This document shows positions 34,266 to 47,154 of a stretch of DNA of 64,000 nt, piece after piece. Position numbers and translations under genes: made by a program. Within the stretch, counting starts at the first letter, position 1, and each line of letters starts with the position of its first letter. Under the pieces are notes generated by a model, which was not told the DNA's origin, made no database searches, and saw nothing but the letters and a program-made list of their open reading frames with translations. Origin of the DNA: Turnera subulata (lineage: Eukaryota > Streptophyta > Magnoliopsida > Malpighiales > Passifloraceae); the NCBI GenBank assembly GCA_028386065.3, contig JAKUCV010005726.1, positions 157,479 through 221,478 on the forward strand. Reading direction: 5' to 3'.

Positions 34266-37200
34266 ATTGGCGACCACAGTGGGAGCCCGAGAGGTTCCCT
34301 GCGAGAATTCCTTTTGATGGAAGGTGCAACCAAATTCAACCGGATTCAACCCATCATCAACAAAGCTCTTCTCACAGAGCAATGATACAATCAAGGCGTA
34401 CAGAAGCAACACATCCAACAAATTATCAACTGTCCCAGTCAACGACGAATTGGAACAACAACAAGCAAGATCCAATGGATCAGAGAAATTAAGGCTCAAC
34501 CACAGAGCTCGACTGGAGCAACTTAATTGCTGGAAAATAAACAACAAAAAAGGAAAATCAAACCACACAAAGAACTGGACCTATAAGGTCTGTACAAATC
34601 GAACCTGTATGTTCAACAACAACAAATAAGGAATAGGAATGGAGACGCGTCGGTACTCGCTTGGTGCAGCAAGGCGCAACCACGCGTCAAGAGCACAACA
34701 TTTCCGCTGGAGAGGAGGAGAAGGAGACCTCCATCGAGATCCCCAGAATTGACTCTGGGACACACCTTCGTCGGAAGAGAAATTGGTGCAAAGGGTTCCG
34801 TGGACCCACCTTCAGTTCGTGCATGCACGACAAGGCTGCTGAGGAACCTTGCCGTCACTGCCGTGCCCATAACTGTACCAGCCACAATATGCCGGAACTG
34901 CCGCAGGCTCGTCCGCCCCTACAGGACGCTACAAATCGCCCACCTCTTCGTTGGAGCCTGAAGTTGTGGCAGAGGTTGTTTGCAGCAACGGCCACCGTAC
35001 CCACAATCATCAGTTGTCATCACTCGCCACAGACCGAAGATGACAGGCCCACAAAAAGAGGGTACCGTCGGTAAAAAAAGGGTACCGACACCAATGAAAG
35101 GGCACCGACACCAAATAGAGGGTACCATCCTTATGTCGAGCCGCCGAGCTCGTCATACACCGCCATCGAGTTAGCAATTACCCCCAAACCAGGAGGATCT
35201 GCCTAGATTGGATGAGATCTGGCAGGATCTCGGCTTTGCTGCCATCATCGGAGTTAAACTAGGTTAAACTTGAGCCTTCAAACACCGACGACCACCTCAG
35301 ATTGTGCATGAGCCATGCCATCTCGGATGGGGGCTACCAGCCATGTTGTGTAGGAGCCGCCGTGATGCTCTCATGTTACCATCAGATGCTGAAACTCAAC
35401 CACCGCTTTGCTAGAGTTTGTAACAGTGGAAAAAAAAATAGTGAAGCAAACAAATGCGTGAACAAAACGCGTAAAAAGAAAAACAAAGGGAGCAGTTAAC
35501 TGCTCGAAGGAAAGAATTTGGAGGGCCAACTATCCAGCGACCCAAACCATTATTGGTCCAACAGTCAACCCAAGGGCCAAATCAATAACTCAGCCAGTCA
35601 ATGGCCCAAGCTCAAAAATGCAATGGCCAGGCTTGTCTATAACCCAATGCTATATCTTGCATGTATACATGCTTTATATTACAAATATTGCTTAAAATGC
35701 ATAGCCTATCTCACCCTAAAGTCAATAGTTTCACAAAATAATTGACACTGTCCATTCATTTTTCATATGCTACTTTATTACATTTCACGCGATTATTTTT
35801 GGATCAAATACTTCATGATTGTATACTCTGTGATTGCATATGAGAAAATGCTTGCATACCTCCTTATTTTTATACATGCTATGCATATGAACATAGAGAT
35901 TGAGGATTCATTGTAATTCATGAAGTCATGTCACTTCTATGCACTTGGCAGGAACACTTGCATAATTGCTATGCCCAAATAAAGAGGCCCAGGAGCAAAA
36001 ACCTGTCCATACCTTAAACTTTGATTGTGAATAATGCATATCTATAAATCACATGATAGTTCCGTGCTCGGACTCTACTACTTGAATGATATTATAGGCT
36101 TCCTTGACAAGATAGAAGATAATAACCTTGCATAATATCTGACACTATTATGCCCATTCATTTCATGCACTTTCTTCATATGATATTAATTCCTATTTTA
36201 TATGACGCATACAATACGAGAAGCGTGGCATCATTATCGTCATCATCTGGCTTCATTATACCATGCTCACTATGAACTAGTTGATAATTACAACACATAC
36301 ACTCATTATGTAATAATAGTTGAGACTACCCAATTACTCTTTGGTATAGTATTGCCTACACCGATGTGTCATCTTTGCACTAAAAAGCTAAAAATTATAG
36401 CTTGCATCCATTATTTTCAAAGCTTTGCTAAGCTTGGTATATGCTTCCTTGGTGTATGCTAAAACGTAATCGGTGATGCACATCAATATGACTTTGTCAT
36501 GAGCACCACTAAATTTATTGATGTTAATAATGCCTTGATATACTATTTTGGTACCTCATGTGTTGAGGAAATGCAAGCTCACCATGGCATCAAGATAAAT
36601 ACAGTAACCATATTTTATGACGTTCATCATAATATGTTCAATTACCTCATGATTATTCATTATAATGTATAGTCACACCATGATTACTTGGTACTACTTG
36701 TTAAGCATGTTATCCATTAGCAATGTTGGTCAATATGCTAACATGATACTAACTCTCCCATAAAAATTGTCATGGGGTTGTTTAAATGGTTCCTTCCCAT
36801 TTCCGTCACACATACAATATGAAGTTAAATAGAAATCGTAACAACTGATTATAATTATTGGCATTATATCACTTGATTATTTGCAAGTATGTATATTCAA
36901 CATACAACAAGATTACTCAACAACTCTTTTACGCAGTGCTTCTAATGATGCTTTTGACAAAATACTTGTGATACTTTGCATAAGTTGCCAGGTTCAAGGA
37001 TTAATCTTTTCAAATGCCTCTTGAGGAGGATCCAAAATCGGAATAAATTTGTACTTTCAAGAGTCCCTCGTTGCAAAGAAGCCCGCACCTCGAGGTACAC
37101 CTTGAAGCGGGACCTGCAAGGGGACCTTGAGGCAGTACCTGAAGCAATCACACACACAATGCGGAAGCTCGACCAAGTCCCACCCGTAGGATCCCGAAGC

Positions 37201-37930
37201 TAGGGATGCTCTCACCCTTGACTTGGAGTAGGAAGCTATGAGCTTCCTGAAGAAATCCCAGACCATGCAACTGAACACAAATGAGAGGAATTTAAATTCC
37301 ATCAAGCGTGATTACTCACATTCAAACCATACAGCAGTGGCCAACTACCTAAGAAGCATTATTTTGTATGGCGGTGGCACCCATCTTCTATGATGATGCA
37401 CAAGGCTAATAGGACAGACTGCCTTCAGGATCTAGATCCTCCTTCCCAAAGATAACAGGGATGCTCACCCAAAAGGTTCCAGATCTTTGCTTCTCCAAAA
37501 GGATGATGTGCACACCTTCTGTGTGCAACATGATAATGGAAAATTCCCAAGAACAATGCTCCCCAACTTAAGAAAGAAATGTTGCAAATGGATGATAAAA
37601 ATGCTAAGATGCTTGTGTCGCATATAGGGTCGGGAGAAGAGCTTACCAATCTCTTTTTTGGTTCCCGAAACCAACAACATCCAACTCATGGAGAGGGCAG
37701 CTAAGTACATTTGTTGGAATGGTGCCCGCCTGCCTGAACGTAACCAAATGGTTGCCAAGGGTACCAAATGCAAAGACGAGTCACAACCAAATCCAAAGGC
37801 CTTCGATAGAGGATAGGAAACACAACGAATATGATGTCAGGACATTTTGACATACTGTCATGAGTTTTGCTAAGGCTGACATATTGACACCTGATGAGCC
37901 TTAAAGGCTGCCCCCAGGATGATTCAGAAA
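34266..37930 (+). other. LARD interior, left part
   Basis: No protein similarity recognised. Around 35045-35135 the word GAGGGTACCGTCGG/GGGTACCGACACCAA is repeated four times. The stretch 35700-36950 is AT-rich and unstructured. Confidence 0.55.
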
Positions 37931-39158
37931 GGGTTTTTGGGTTTTTTGGGCCCCCATGTTTAGTGGTTTGGCTAATTTGGTACCCCAACATTTTTTTTGG
38001 CCGGGCATATACCCCGAGATTGTATGGGCAGGCCAATCGTAGACCCCTGGTCAGGCACCAGCTGACGTGGAGGCTATCCGGGTATTTGCGCGTGTTACTG
38101 TAGCAAAACGACGTCGTTTTAGAGGATTGGCTGGACATGTAGGATCCATGTGTCTTTGTGGGCTCCGCATGCTGCCAACCCCAGGTTTTTCACCCAACCG
38201 ACCCGAAATTTGTTGGATACCGAAATGAAAGCTGACCCGATTTTGATTATTTATTTAATCATTTTTCTTTCTTTTAATCAATTTTATTTTTAACAATATC
38301 AAAAATGAGTAAAACTTAATTTCCAAAAATTTTACTTGGTTTTAAATAAATACACCTTATTATGCTGGATTTATTATTTTTAAAATTTTATTTTTTTCAT
38401 ATACTAATTTCAAAAAATTCCTATTTAAACTCTCCCACCGGTCTAAATTTGTAAAAAGTACCTAAATTTTTTAATAATAATAATAATAAATAAATAAATA
38501 AAGAACGAGAACAAATCTCAAATATAAAAAAATTAGAAAATAAATATTTATTATTATAATTATTATCTTGTGCTAGAATTATTTTTTTTTAAAAAAATTA
38601 AAATAATTATACAATAGTGGCCTAAAATCTCACTTAAATTCAATTTTAAATTATAAATTAGAAAGAACGATTATTGAACCAGATGTATTGAGTTAGTTTA
38701 TTATTTTACTTCCCTTATTTTTCCAAAACCAATACTTTAATTCTTAAGGATTTTTGGGCCCCCCATGTTTAGTGGTTTGGCCTATTTGGTACCCCGATAT
38801 TTTTTTTTGGCCAGGCATAGACCCCGAGATTGCATGGGCAGGCCAAACATAGACCTTTGGTCCGGAGCGGTTTCGGTTCGGTATGGGAAGAATTCGGGGC
38901 TTTGAGTGAAGTGGTCCCCACTAAGCCATCAGTGTCTGACGTGGTATGAAACAGTGACGTTTTCTCACTTAAAACGACGTTGTTTTGCTACAGTAACACG
39001 CGTAAATACCCGGGCCGCCTCCACGTCAGCAGGTGCCTGACCAGGGGTCTACGTTTGGCCTGCCCATGCATTCTCGGGGTATATGCCCGGCCAAAAAAAT
39101 GTCGGGGTACCAAATTGGCCAAACCACTAAACATGGGGGCCCAAAAAACCAAAAACCC
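37931..39158. mobile_element. Mutator-type foldback element, copy 2, composite
   Basis: An exact 9-bp duplication ATTCAGAAA (37922-37930, 39159-39167) flanks it. The left end GGGTTTTTGGGTTTTTTGGG and the right end CCAAAAACCC match copy 1 at 21131-21591. Unlike copy 1 it has an AT-rich insert (~38130-38745) and a second, shortened left arm in direct orientation (38750-38860) before the right arm (about 38895-39158). There is no transposase. It inserted into the LARD. Confidence 0.85.
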
Positions 39159-39167
39159 ATTCAGAAA

Positions 39168-39905
39168 CTTAGTGATGAGCGCCGAAGGGTTGCCCTTAAT
39201 GAGGGCTGCCAGATCCGGACCCTAAAAAAATCAATGTGATCGACGGGGGGATCCTCCCAAATCCTCTTGAAGTCCTAACCAACTTTCCTTTGAAGTGATG
39301 CATGATTCTAAATGCGCTTACAAGTTGAGGAAAGCGATCAAACGCACAAGCTCTCACAAATTTCCTTGATGAATATACATTAAAGGAATCGATTTAAAAT
39401 TCCTACAAGAAACATGGATCCTCTTAGTGTATCAAGCCTCCCATCTTATAGAACTCAATGCGCAGACGACCAACAAAGGTGCCTTGAGGCAACCATATTT
39501 GTTATGACTTTATGGTTTACCCTCCTAGCCATCAATGATTCACTTGAAGCACCCAAAGTGTATCCAAAATTGGCTTCTAGGATACCAAGTGGAGACAATA
39601 CCAAAAGCAGATGCTTGTCATGCAAATAATTCCCGTATAAGGGAAGGACAATCAAGCACATCCAAAAGGAGTAACCAACGGTCTTTCAAGGATAAGGGGC
39701 TCATAATCATCAACAAGGGAAGCTCCCAGATGCACACCATTGGAGTCTATCCCCAAAATGGCACATCCTAGCGACAGGGTACCCCTGACCTTGTTGACGT
39801 ACGGACGCAGAAAAGATCGCCAAGATTCATAATATCTCCACCTCGTATCCCCTTTCTCAAATGGGAATGACATGAGATTATTTACTGATGCGTGATTCTT
39901 AACAG
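39168..39905 (+). other. LARD interior, middle part
   Basis: No coding or repeat structure recognised. Confidence 0.4.
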
Positions 39906-39907
39906 AC

Positions 39908-40560
39908 CACTGTCATATGGGATGCTCATCTCTTAACAGGGCTCCTCACAGACCAAACTGTCATAGGGGATGCTCATCTCTTAACGAGGCTCCTCACAAA
40001 CTAAAAAATGCTCATCTCTTAATGGGGCACCTCACAGACCAAACTGTCATAGGGGATGCTCATCTTTTAACGGGGCTCCTCACAGACTAAAAAAATGCCC
40101 ATCTCTTGACGGGCTATAATCATAGAGGATGCTCATCTCTTAACAGGGCACCTCACAGACCAAACTGTCATAGAGGATGCCCATCTCTTAACAGGACACC
40201 TCACAGACCAAACTGTCATAGAGGATGCCCATCTCTTAACAGGACACCTCACAGACCAAACTGTCATAGAGGATGCTCATCTCTTAACGGGGCACCCCAC
40301 AGACCAAACTGTCATAGAGGATGCTCATCTCTTAACGGGACTCCTCACAAACCAACAGATGCTCATCTCTTAATGGGGCACCTCACACACCAAACTGTCA
40401 TAGAGGATGCTCTTCTTTTAACAGGACTCCTTACGAACCAAAAGATACCAATCTCTTAATGGCCTACTGTCATAGAGAACGCTCATCCCTTAACAAGGCC
40501 CCCCAACAGACAAAAAGATGCTCATCTCTTAACGGGGCTCTTTACAAAAGAAACTCATCT
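39908..40560 (+). repeat. 48-bp tandem repeat array in LARD
   Basis: Units of 48 bases (CATAGAGGATGCCCATCTCT followed by TAACAGGACACCTCACAGAC and CAAACTGT) are repeated about ten times, with shortened ~37-base versions lacking the last part. The middle copies are nearly identical, so the array has been homogenised recently. Confidence 0.88.
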
Positions 40561-40579
40561 CTTAACAGGGTTTCTTACA

Positions 40580-40770
40580 AAAAAGTGGCTCAACGTATAA
40601 CGTGGCTCCTAACAGGGATGTTGTCCTCCAAAGGTGCTCCCACGCATAGAATGATAGCTCAACATCCAACGTGGCTCCCCATAGGGATGTTGTCCTCCAC
40701 AGGCGCTCCCACACATACAAAGGTCGCTCAATGTCTAATGTGGCACCCAACAGGGATGTTGTATGCCCCA
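40580..40770 (+). repeat. 69-bp tandem repeats in LARD
   Basis: Almost three copies of a 69-base unit starting GCTCAACATCCAACGTGGCT and containing AGGGATGTTGTCCTCC. Confidence 0.8.
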
Positions 40771-41364
40771 TGAAGCTCTAGCATAAAGGAGGCAGCTGAT
40801 CTTCAAGAAAATCTATACAAAAAGTAGAGGATTATTCCCAAAATTCAGCATTATTAATGCATTCACCCTCAGCACCGGGGACTAGAAGTAGGAGAGCTTC
40901 CTAAATAAATCACTAACCAAATCATCAAACACTTGAGAAAGAAGATCCAATCCCATCAAATATGCCGCTCATGGCCAAATGTTGTCGGAATTAATATGAC
41001 GGCCACCCAACATATGTGCACCCTCAAAAGTTACTTAATGATCACCTGAAATATCTGAAAATGAGTAATTGTAAGCTACCTATCGAGGGAAGCTCAAGGA
41101 AAAAACTTGAGAATAAACACCATAGGCTTCAAACGCCCCGACAAATGCAACACAGGTTAAGCTTACAAGGCCAATGTGTGCGACCTACAAAGATACCTAT
41201 ACTGCATCTAGGGCTGCCCTTCGCTAGGTGGGTTTCCTAATGCCTATGAGCCATTCTAGAGGATGACAAAGTAGCACCAAAGGTCGCCTTTTTCTTAATA
41301 AGGCACCTAACGCTAAAGCTCCATTTCAGAAAATGGTCACCAAAATGACCACGAGTGACCTAAA

Positions 41365-41840
41365 GTAAAGATCCTATTGAGGGTCTAAAACAAAGGCCAG
41401 GAGGTGCCCAACATAGATAACCCGTGGAGTGGTTCCCAATAAAGATCCTATTGAGGGTCCAAAGAAAAAGGGCCAGGAGGTGCCCAACGTAGATAACCCG
41501 TGGAGTGGTTCCCAACAGAAGATCCTATTGAGGGTCTGAAACAAAGGCCGAAAGGTGCCTAACGTAGATAACCCGCAGAGTGGTTCCCAACAAAAATCCT
41601 ATTGAGGATCCAAAACAAAGGCCGGGAGGTGCCCAACATAGATAACCCGTGGAGTGGTCCCCAACAAAGATCCTATTGAGGGTCCTAAACAAAGGCTAGG
41701 AGGTGTCCAACGTAGATAACCCGTGGAGTAGTTCCCAACAAAGAACACATTGAGGTTCCAAAACGAAGGCCAGGAGGGGCCCAACGAAGATCACCCCTAG
41801 AGTGGTTCCAAACCAAGACTCTACGGAGGCTCCAAATGAA
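41365..41840 (+). repeat. ~73-bp tandem repeats in LARD
   Basis: About six copies of a unit with GATCCTATTGAGGGTC, then GGAGGTGCCCAACGTAGATA and ACCCGTGGAGTGGTTCCCAA. The last copies are more diverged. Confidence 0.85.
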
Positions 41841-42715
41841 AGTCGTAAGGTGCCCAAGGATGATAACAAAAGCAATAGTACCTCTTAAATGGAGAAGCTT
41901 ATTCCAACTCAGAGCCAAAGCAGTAAAGGGGCGAGTTCCCCAAAACCACACACTCAACATGCATACAAAAGACTACCACTCGCGGGAAGCTTAGAGGAAA
42001 ACGGCTACCCTCCGAGAAAATCCTCACCAAAACTCACACAAGGCGTACGATTCCTTGAAGATCATGAAGAATAATTTATGTCATGTTTCTATTCAAGACC
42101 CATAGCCATGTCCAATGTTAGGAAGGCTGGGAACCCCAAGCAATCACTCTAAGTGATGGGGATGGAAACAGGAAAGCTACCCGAAGATTCCAAATGGTGC
42201 AAGGGAAGTTCAAATCCTATCATGGATGAAGAAGTGTCTTCACAAATTTCCTTTTCAGAGGAACCAATGTTCTTATGGATGCCCATCTTGGGGCCACCTA
42301 ATTAGATGGTACCAAAAGGGCCGCCCACCTCTTAAAAAGGCTCTTCACAGACAAAAAGGGTACCTACCCAAGCAGTTAGAAATAGCACATATATCTTGGT
42401 TTGAAATGCAGCATCCGAGTTGAGAAAACTATTAAGGGAGGCACTCAAAGTTTATCAAGACGCTCCCAACTTCAACATTTGAAGATTTTTCAAGAAATAC
42501 TGGGCCATAGCACCCTCGAAACATTCCAAATGATGAAGAAATCACTGCACTCTTTTTTCCTTCATCAGGTTTTTATCCCATTGGATTTTTCCTGATAAGG
42601 TTTTTAACGAGGCAGCATTCTTCAAAGCATATTCCTTAAATATGATGACATTCAAAGGGCCATAAATACTTAAATGCCTGAACTTGTACCAAGATTCAAC
42701 CATTTAGGGGGCTGG

Positions 42716-43215
42716 TGATATGACCCAAAATATTAGTAGACCCGACAAACCCCGAGCCCATAAACTGGACTACACTATGGCCCATGTAACCGAACAAACA
42801 AAGGAGCCCATACTAACCAAGGTGTTCCCCGGGAAGCTCCACGATGGTCCCGAGACTCAGGATTCCCTGGAAAGTTGCACAACGGCCCTGGGACCCAAAC
42901 CGGAAGCCCAATTTGAGGCAGCCTGTACTAGCTCAAAGGACACTCCCTTCAGCTTCCCCGAGGAAGCCCCATGGCAATCCAAGAATCTAGACGGGAACCA
43001 CTTGGCATTTGACTTCTCAAGCAAGACAAGTTGAGACTTGCTTAGGAAGTCAGCTCCTTAAATCAAGGGAAAATGGGGCCACCAAAGCTTGCCCATAAAG
43101 TAAATAATAGTGTATTTTGGCTCTATAAATATACAGTCCATATTTATGTACAAACCAATGGTAAATTGGAGGGGATAATACAATTTTTATTTTCTCTCTA
43201 TATTTTTCCATATCA
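42716..43215 (+). repeat. 3' LTR of LARD
   Basis: 500 bases, collinear with the 5' copy without length change. Confidence 0.85.
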
Positions 43216-46200
43216 CACCTACTCCAAATTGAATGCTCCAGGGGCATTACAGGTTGAGTTGGACGACAGTTTTCAAAGAAAACAGCATCCACTCTTGCAC
43301 ATCTACACCTGCAAAAAAATGGGGTCGGACATTAGATTGTAAAATTTTATTCCAAACCTCACGAGCAAATGGGCAATCGCGTAAGGCGTGTAACACGGTC
43401 TCTTGTGCTTGCTGGCACAGGGGGCAGGTGGCATCTTGCGCCATGTGTCTTCCCACTCTCGTGGCATTGTCAGTAGTGCCTCGTTCGTGGCTTTCCACTG
43501 GAAAGTTTGGACTCTAGGAATTCCTTTCCACTTCCATATAGAGGCCCAGACCCCATTGTAGTGGCTGAATGATGGTTACTAATTAGCTTGTTGGCCGGTC
43601 TCACAGCATTCACCAGAAGGTGTGCTCTCACATATAGGAACATCCTCCTCCTCAGTAGGTGTAGAGGACAAAGATATGATGCCTAAAACTTCCACTGGGA
43701 GGTACTGTCTGAGACTCTCCAAATCCCATATCCTATTGGCTAGAATATAAGAGCGCACATCTTTCGCCAAAATCTCTTTTGAGATGGGGGTAGTTGTCAT
43801 TCACAGCAAATTTCCTTAGCATACGAACTAGTTATCCGTCCAAAAGTTTATATTCCTCTCACTTCCTAAGATCCAAGATGTTCCATTCTGTAAGGTTGGC
43901 CAGGCTTTGCAGAGGCCCCTCCAAACATGGGATGTGCATGGCCTCGATCGCATATCCATGATGGTATTGCCACCACTTTCATACTTTACTCTCAAAAGCT
44001 TAACCCAGAGTAAATCGGGTTGCGTGAGGAACTTCCAGGCTAGCTTTACAAGAATTGCTTCATTCGCCTGTCGCATATTTTTAAGGCCCAAATCACCCTC
44101 TGCCTTGGTTTTACAAACATCGGCCCAACTAATAAGGGATGGTTTTCTCTCTTTGCTGGTAGAACCCCAGAGAAATTGTGTAGTTTTTTTGTCCACTTCA
44201 TCACAAACTGTAGCTGAAAGCGAGAGCATCTACATTGTGTATGACGGTATAGCCTGCAAAACAGCTTGAGTTAGTGTCAGACGTCCGATAAATGAAAGAG
44301 TCTTTGTTTTCCAACTATAGAGTTTAGCATCAATTTCCTCTGTGATGGAACGAAAAATTTTATTGCTAGTGCGACCATAAATAAGATTAACCCCCAGATA
44401 TCTCCCTAGATTGTCAGTTACAGGAATATCACATTGTCTACTGATACCATAAGCAAGGCTATTAGAATCCCCTTTGGAGCAATAGATGCGGGACTTAGGC
44501 TTGTTGACACATTGACCAGAGCTGATGCAAAACTCCTCCAGGCATTTCGTGATCACCATCGCCTGCCTTACACTAGCTTTAGTAAATAAAACAAGATTGT
44601 CAGCAAAAAACATGTGTGAAATTGCCGGGCCAGACTTAATCCTTATAGGGTTCCATTCGTTTGCTTCAACAGCAACATAGATAGATTGCGAAAGACATTC
44701 TAAACATAGCACAAAAATATAAGGTGATAGAGGGTCTCCCTATCTGATGCCACACAAAGGTTTGAACACCCTCGTCATATCACCATTCCAAAGAACCTAC
44801 ATAGAGCTCGTGGACAAACAAAACATAATCAGTTCAAAAATATTGGGAGGTAGACCAATGTCTCGTAAAGTATCCTCAACAAAGTCCCAGCAAATTTTGT
44901 CATAGGCCTTTTCGAGGTCCACTTTGATTGCCATTATGCCCTTAGCCTTCTTGTTGATATGCATAGAATGAATGAGTTCTTGCACAACAATAATGTTATC
45001 CACTATCTACCTTCCAAGGACAAAAGAAGATTGGTTAGGTAATACAAGAGTAGGCATAAGAGGCTTAAGACGGTTTACAATAACCTTAGATAAGATTTTA
45101 TAAACCACATTACATAAACTAATTAGGCGAAACTGAGATAAAGTGTCCGGGGAAGTAATTTTTGGAATAAGCACCAACAAAGTTTTGTTCAGAGAAATAT
45201 CAAACTGTACATTGCAAAATGCATCTATAATAAATTGAGTAATATCATTCTTTACAGTGTCCCAATATTGCTGGAAGAAGGATGCATGAAAGCCATCAAC
45301 GCTAGGAGCCTTGTGGGGCTTCATGTCGAAGAGGGCATCATGGACTTCCTTCTCTATGACTGGGGATACTAGATGTTGTATACTGCCTGTGTTGATGGGT
45401 GGAAAACGTCTCTGCAACCAAAATTTATCCACAATACTAACATTACTTGAAAATAAATTGTGAAAATAATTGAGGGTTTTATTTTGAAGAATATCCTGGT
45501 CATGGCACCAGTCACCCCCGATTCTTAGGCCTAAAATACGATTTTGTTGCCTTCTGATGATGGTAGAAGTGTGAAAATACTGTGTGTTCCTGTCCCCACA
45601 CACTACCCATTGGCTTCTTGACTTCTGATACCAAATAAGTTCCTCTTGGAAAAGTATGCGGTTATACTCAGCTTTGAGGTTCCGCTCAAGGGTAACAAGA
45701 TAATCGTATCCCCTTCTTGCATCCCTTGCTTTTTCAATTCCAGCCAGGTGCTTCAGTACTATATTTTTCCTTTTGAATACATTTCCAAATTTAATACGAT
45801 TCCATACGGAGAGAGTGGTTGCAAGGTAACTAGTTGCCTCCTGTACAGGCACTCCACTTCGCCAATTAGTTGTGAATAAATCCCTGAAACCCTCGTGTGT
45901 AGACCAAGCTACCTGAAACTGGAATGGTTTTGATCCCGCCCTGCTAAGTTGTGGTGAAAGATGTAGTAGGGGTGGTGAATGATCGGATTTGGTGCATTCT
46001 AAATGAACTAGAGAAGCCTATAAGAAACGGGTGCGCCAAAGTTCATTGCAGAGACCCCCTATCCAACCTGTTTCTCACTGTACCTCTTGCAAACGTAAAG
46101 GGAGATCCAACATAACCTAAATCCAGAAGCTGATAGTCTTGTATGGTGTTCACAAACCATCGGCATACTGGGGAGGTTGTGATATATTCTCCACACCTCT

Positions 46201-46642
46201 CTAAAGTATTGGTGATGACGTTGAAGTCACCAATTAGCAACCAGCGGAGGGATTGTCACATGGTTGGTGTGGTGCTGGCATAGATTGCTGTAATTAGCCA
46301 TGGCTCCTCATCTCTATAGCAGACTGAAGCATGAATAAACTGACGAGAGTTGTGCACAAGAGTAAGGTAGAGGTCAGGATCTTTCCAGAGAAGCCAAATC
46401 TCGCCTGGCGGGTCAACAACCAAGCTGCCGCTAAAGCTCAACATCCGTGTGAAATCCTCTACTCGTTCAAACTCAACCCAGATTTCCATCAAGATCAAAA
46501 TAGTTGGGCGGTGGGATATAATAAGATCCTTAAGAGCTCTGTGGAATTTAATACTTCCAGCTCGCTGATAGTTCCAAACAAGAATTTTGTTGTTATTCGT
46601 CAACATAAATATATGAGAGGAGTAAGATACCGGGAAGGCCAC
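43216..46642 (-). pseudogene. LINE ORF2: endonuclease, RT, zf-RVT
   Basis: Endonuclease: NNNKILVWNYQRAGSIKF at the start (46642), then ILILMEIWVE, and IGDFNVI near 46235. RT: 45852-45007 has KPHKAPSVDGFHASFFQ and ISLCNVVYKILSKVIVNRL; 45003-44797 has VDLEKAYDKICWDFV; 44712-44230 has FFADNLVLF, where the catalytic pair is D-N instead of D-D. The thumb is at 44229-43828. zf-RVT: 43498-43247 with CPLCQQAQETVLHALRDCP. Several stops and frameshifts separate these pieces. The sequence continues at 33765 beyond the inserted 33766-43215 element. Confidence 0.88.
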
Positions 46643-47154
46643 AATGGCTAATGCAGTTCTGTCATAGTTGCATCAATGGCCGCACTGGCACATAAGATGT
46701 CCTGATTGTCGTGGTCATTGGTGCGCAGCACTACAACCGGGAATCAGTATCCATTGACTCCTCGGTATTGGTAACTGCTGCCACATTGTTATTACTAAGT
46801 GTTGCACCCTCTCCTAGCGATTTTGGGTTGCCTGCAAAAGAGATATCAAGGAAGCCCACCCCTGGGTCCTGTTGGGACCTGTTAGAATGGTTTTTAAGTG
46901 TAAGTTTTTGGGGATAGGGTGTCGCTTTTGTGGTTAATTTCCTTAACCCTAACGTTACTTTCCCAATGGAGGGCTGTACATGGTGGTGCATGGGTATGTC
47001 TGTAGGGTACTTAGGGGTACGGGTAAGGGCAGGAGTGTGTGTATCCGAGTGTGGGGCAGAGGCTCTGGTAACTTGGACGGTGGGGTCTAGTTTTTCCACA
47101 ATGGACTATTTTGCTTGCTTAGAAGTATCGGCAAAGGGCTTGAGTGATTAGTGG

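Larger units (their letters stand above)
33766..43215 (+). mobile_element. Large non-coding LTR derivative (LARD)
   Basis: Two 500-base LTRs (33766-34265, 42716-43215) begin TGATATGACC and end CCATATCA. They differ at roughly 23 positions by eye. The exact duplication CACCT flanks the element (33761-33765, 43216-43220). A primer-binding-like TTGGCGACCACAGTGGGA follows the left LTR, and the purine tract TTAGGGGGCTGG precedes the right one. The 8.4-kb interior has no recognisable gag or pol; its only longer frames are in tandem repeats. It must have moved with proteins made elsewhere; the primer site suggests a Tat-type partner. Confidence 0.88.

Noticed and set aside
34661..35174. Overlapping frames of 60-137 codons in the LARD interior
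   Set aside because: Open on several frames of both strands because of GC-rich composition; no domain recognised and no similarity among frames.
39908..40560. CRISPR-like array of short repeats and spacers
   Set aside because: The spacers are themselves repeated, unit length varies by truncation, and the array lies inside a plant LTR element. It is a tandem repeat.
40106..40773. Repeated histidine/cysteine/arginine-rich frames that mimic a zinc-finger repeat protein
   Set aside because: They are translations of the 48- and 69-base tandem repeats; the frames break where unit length changes.
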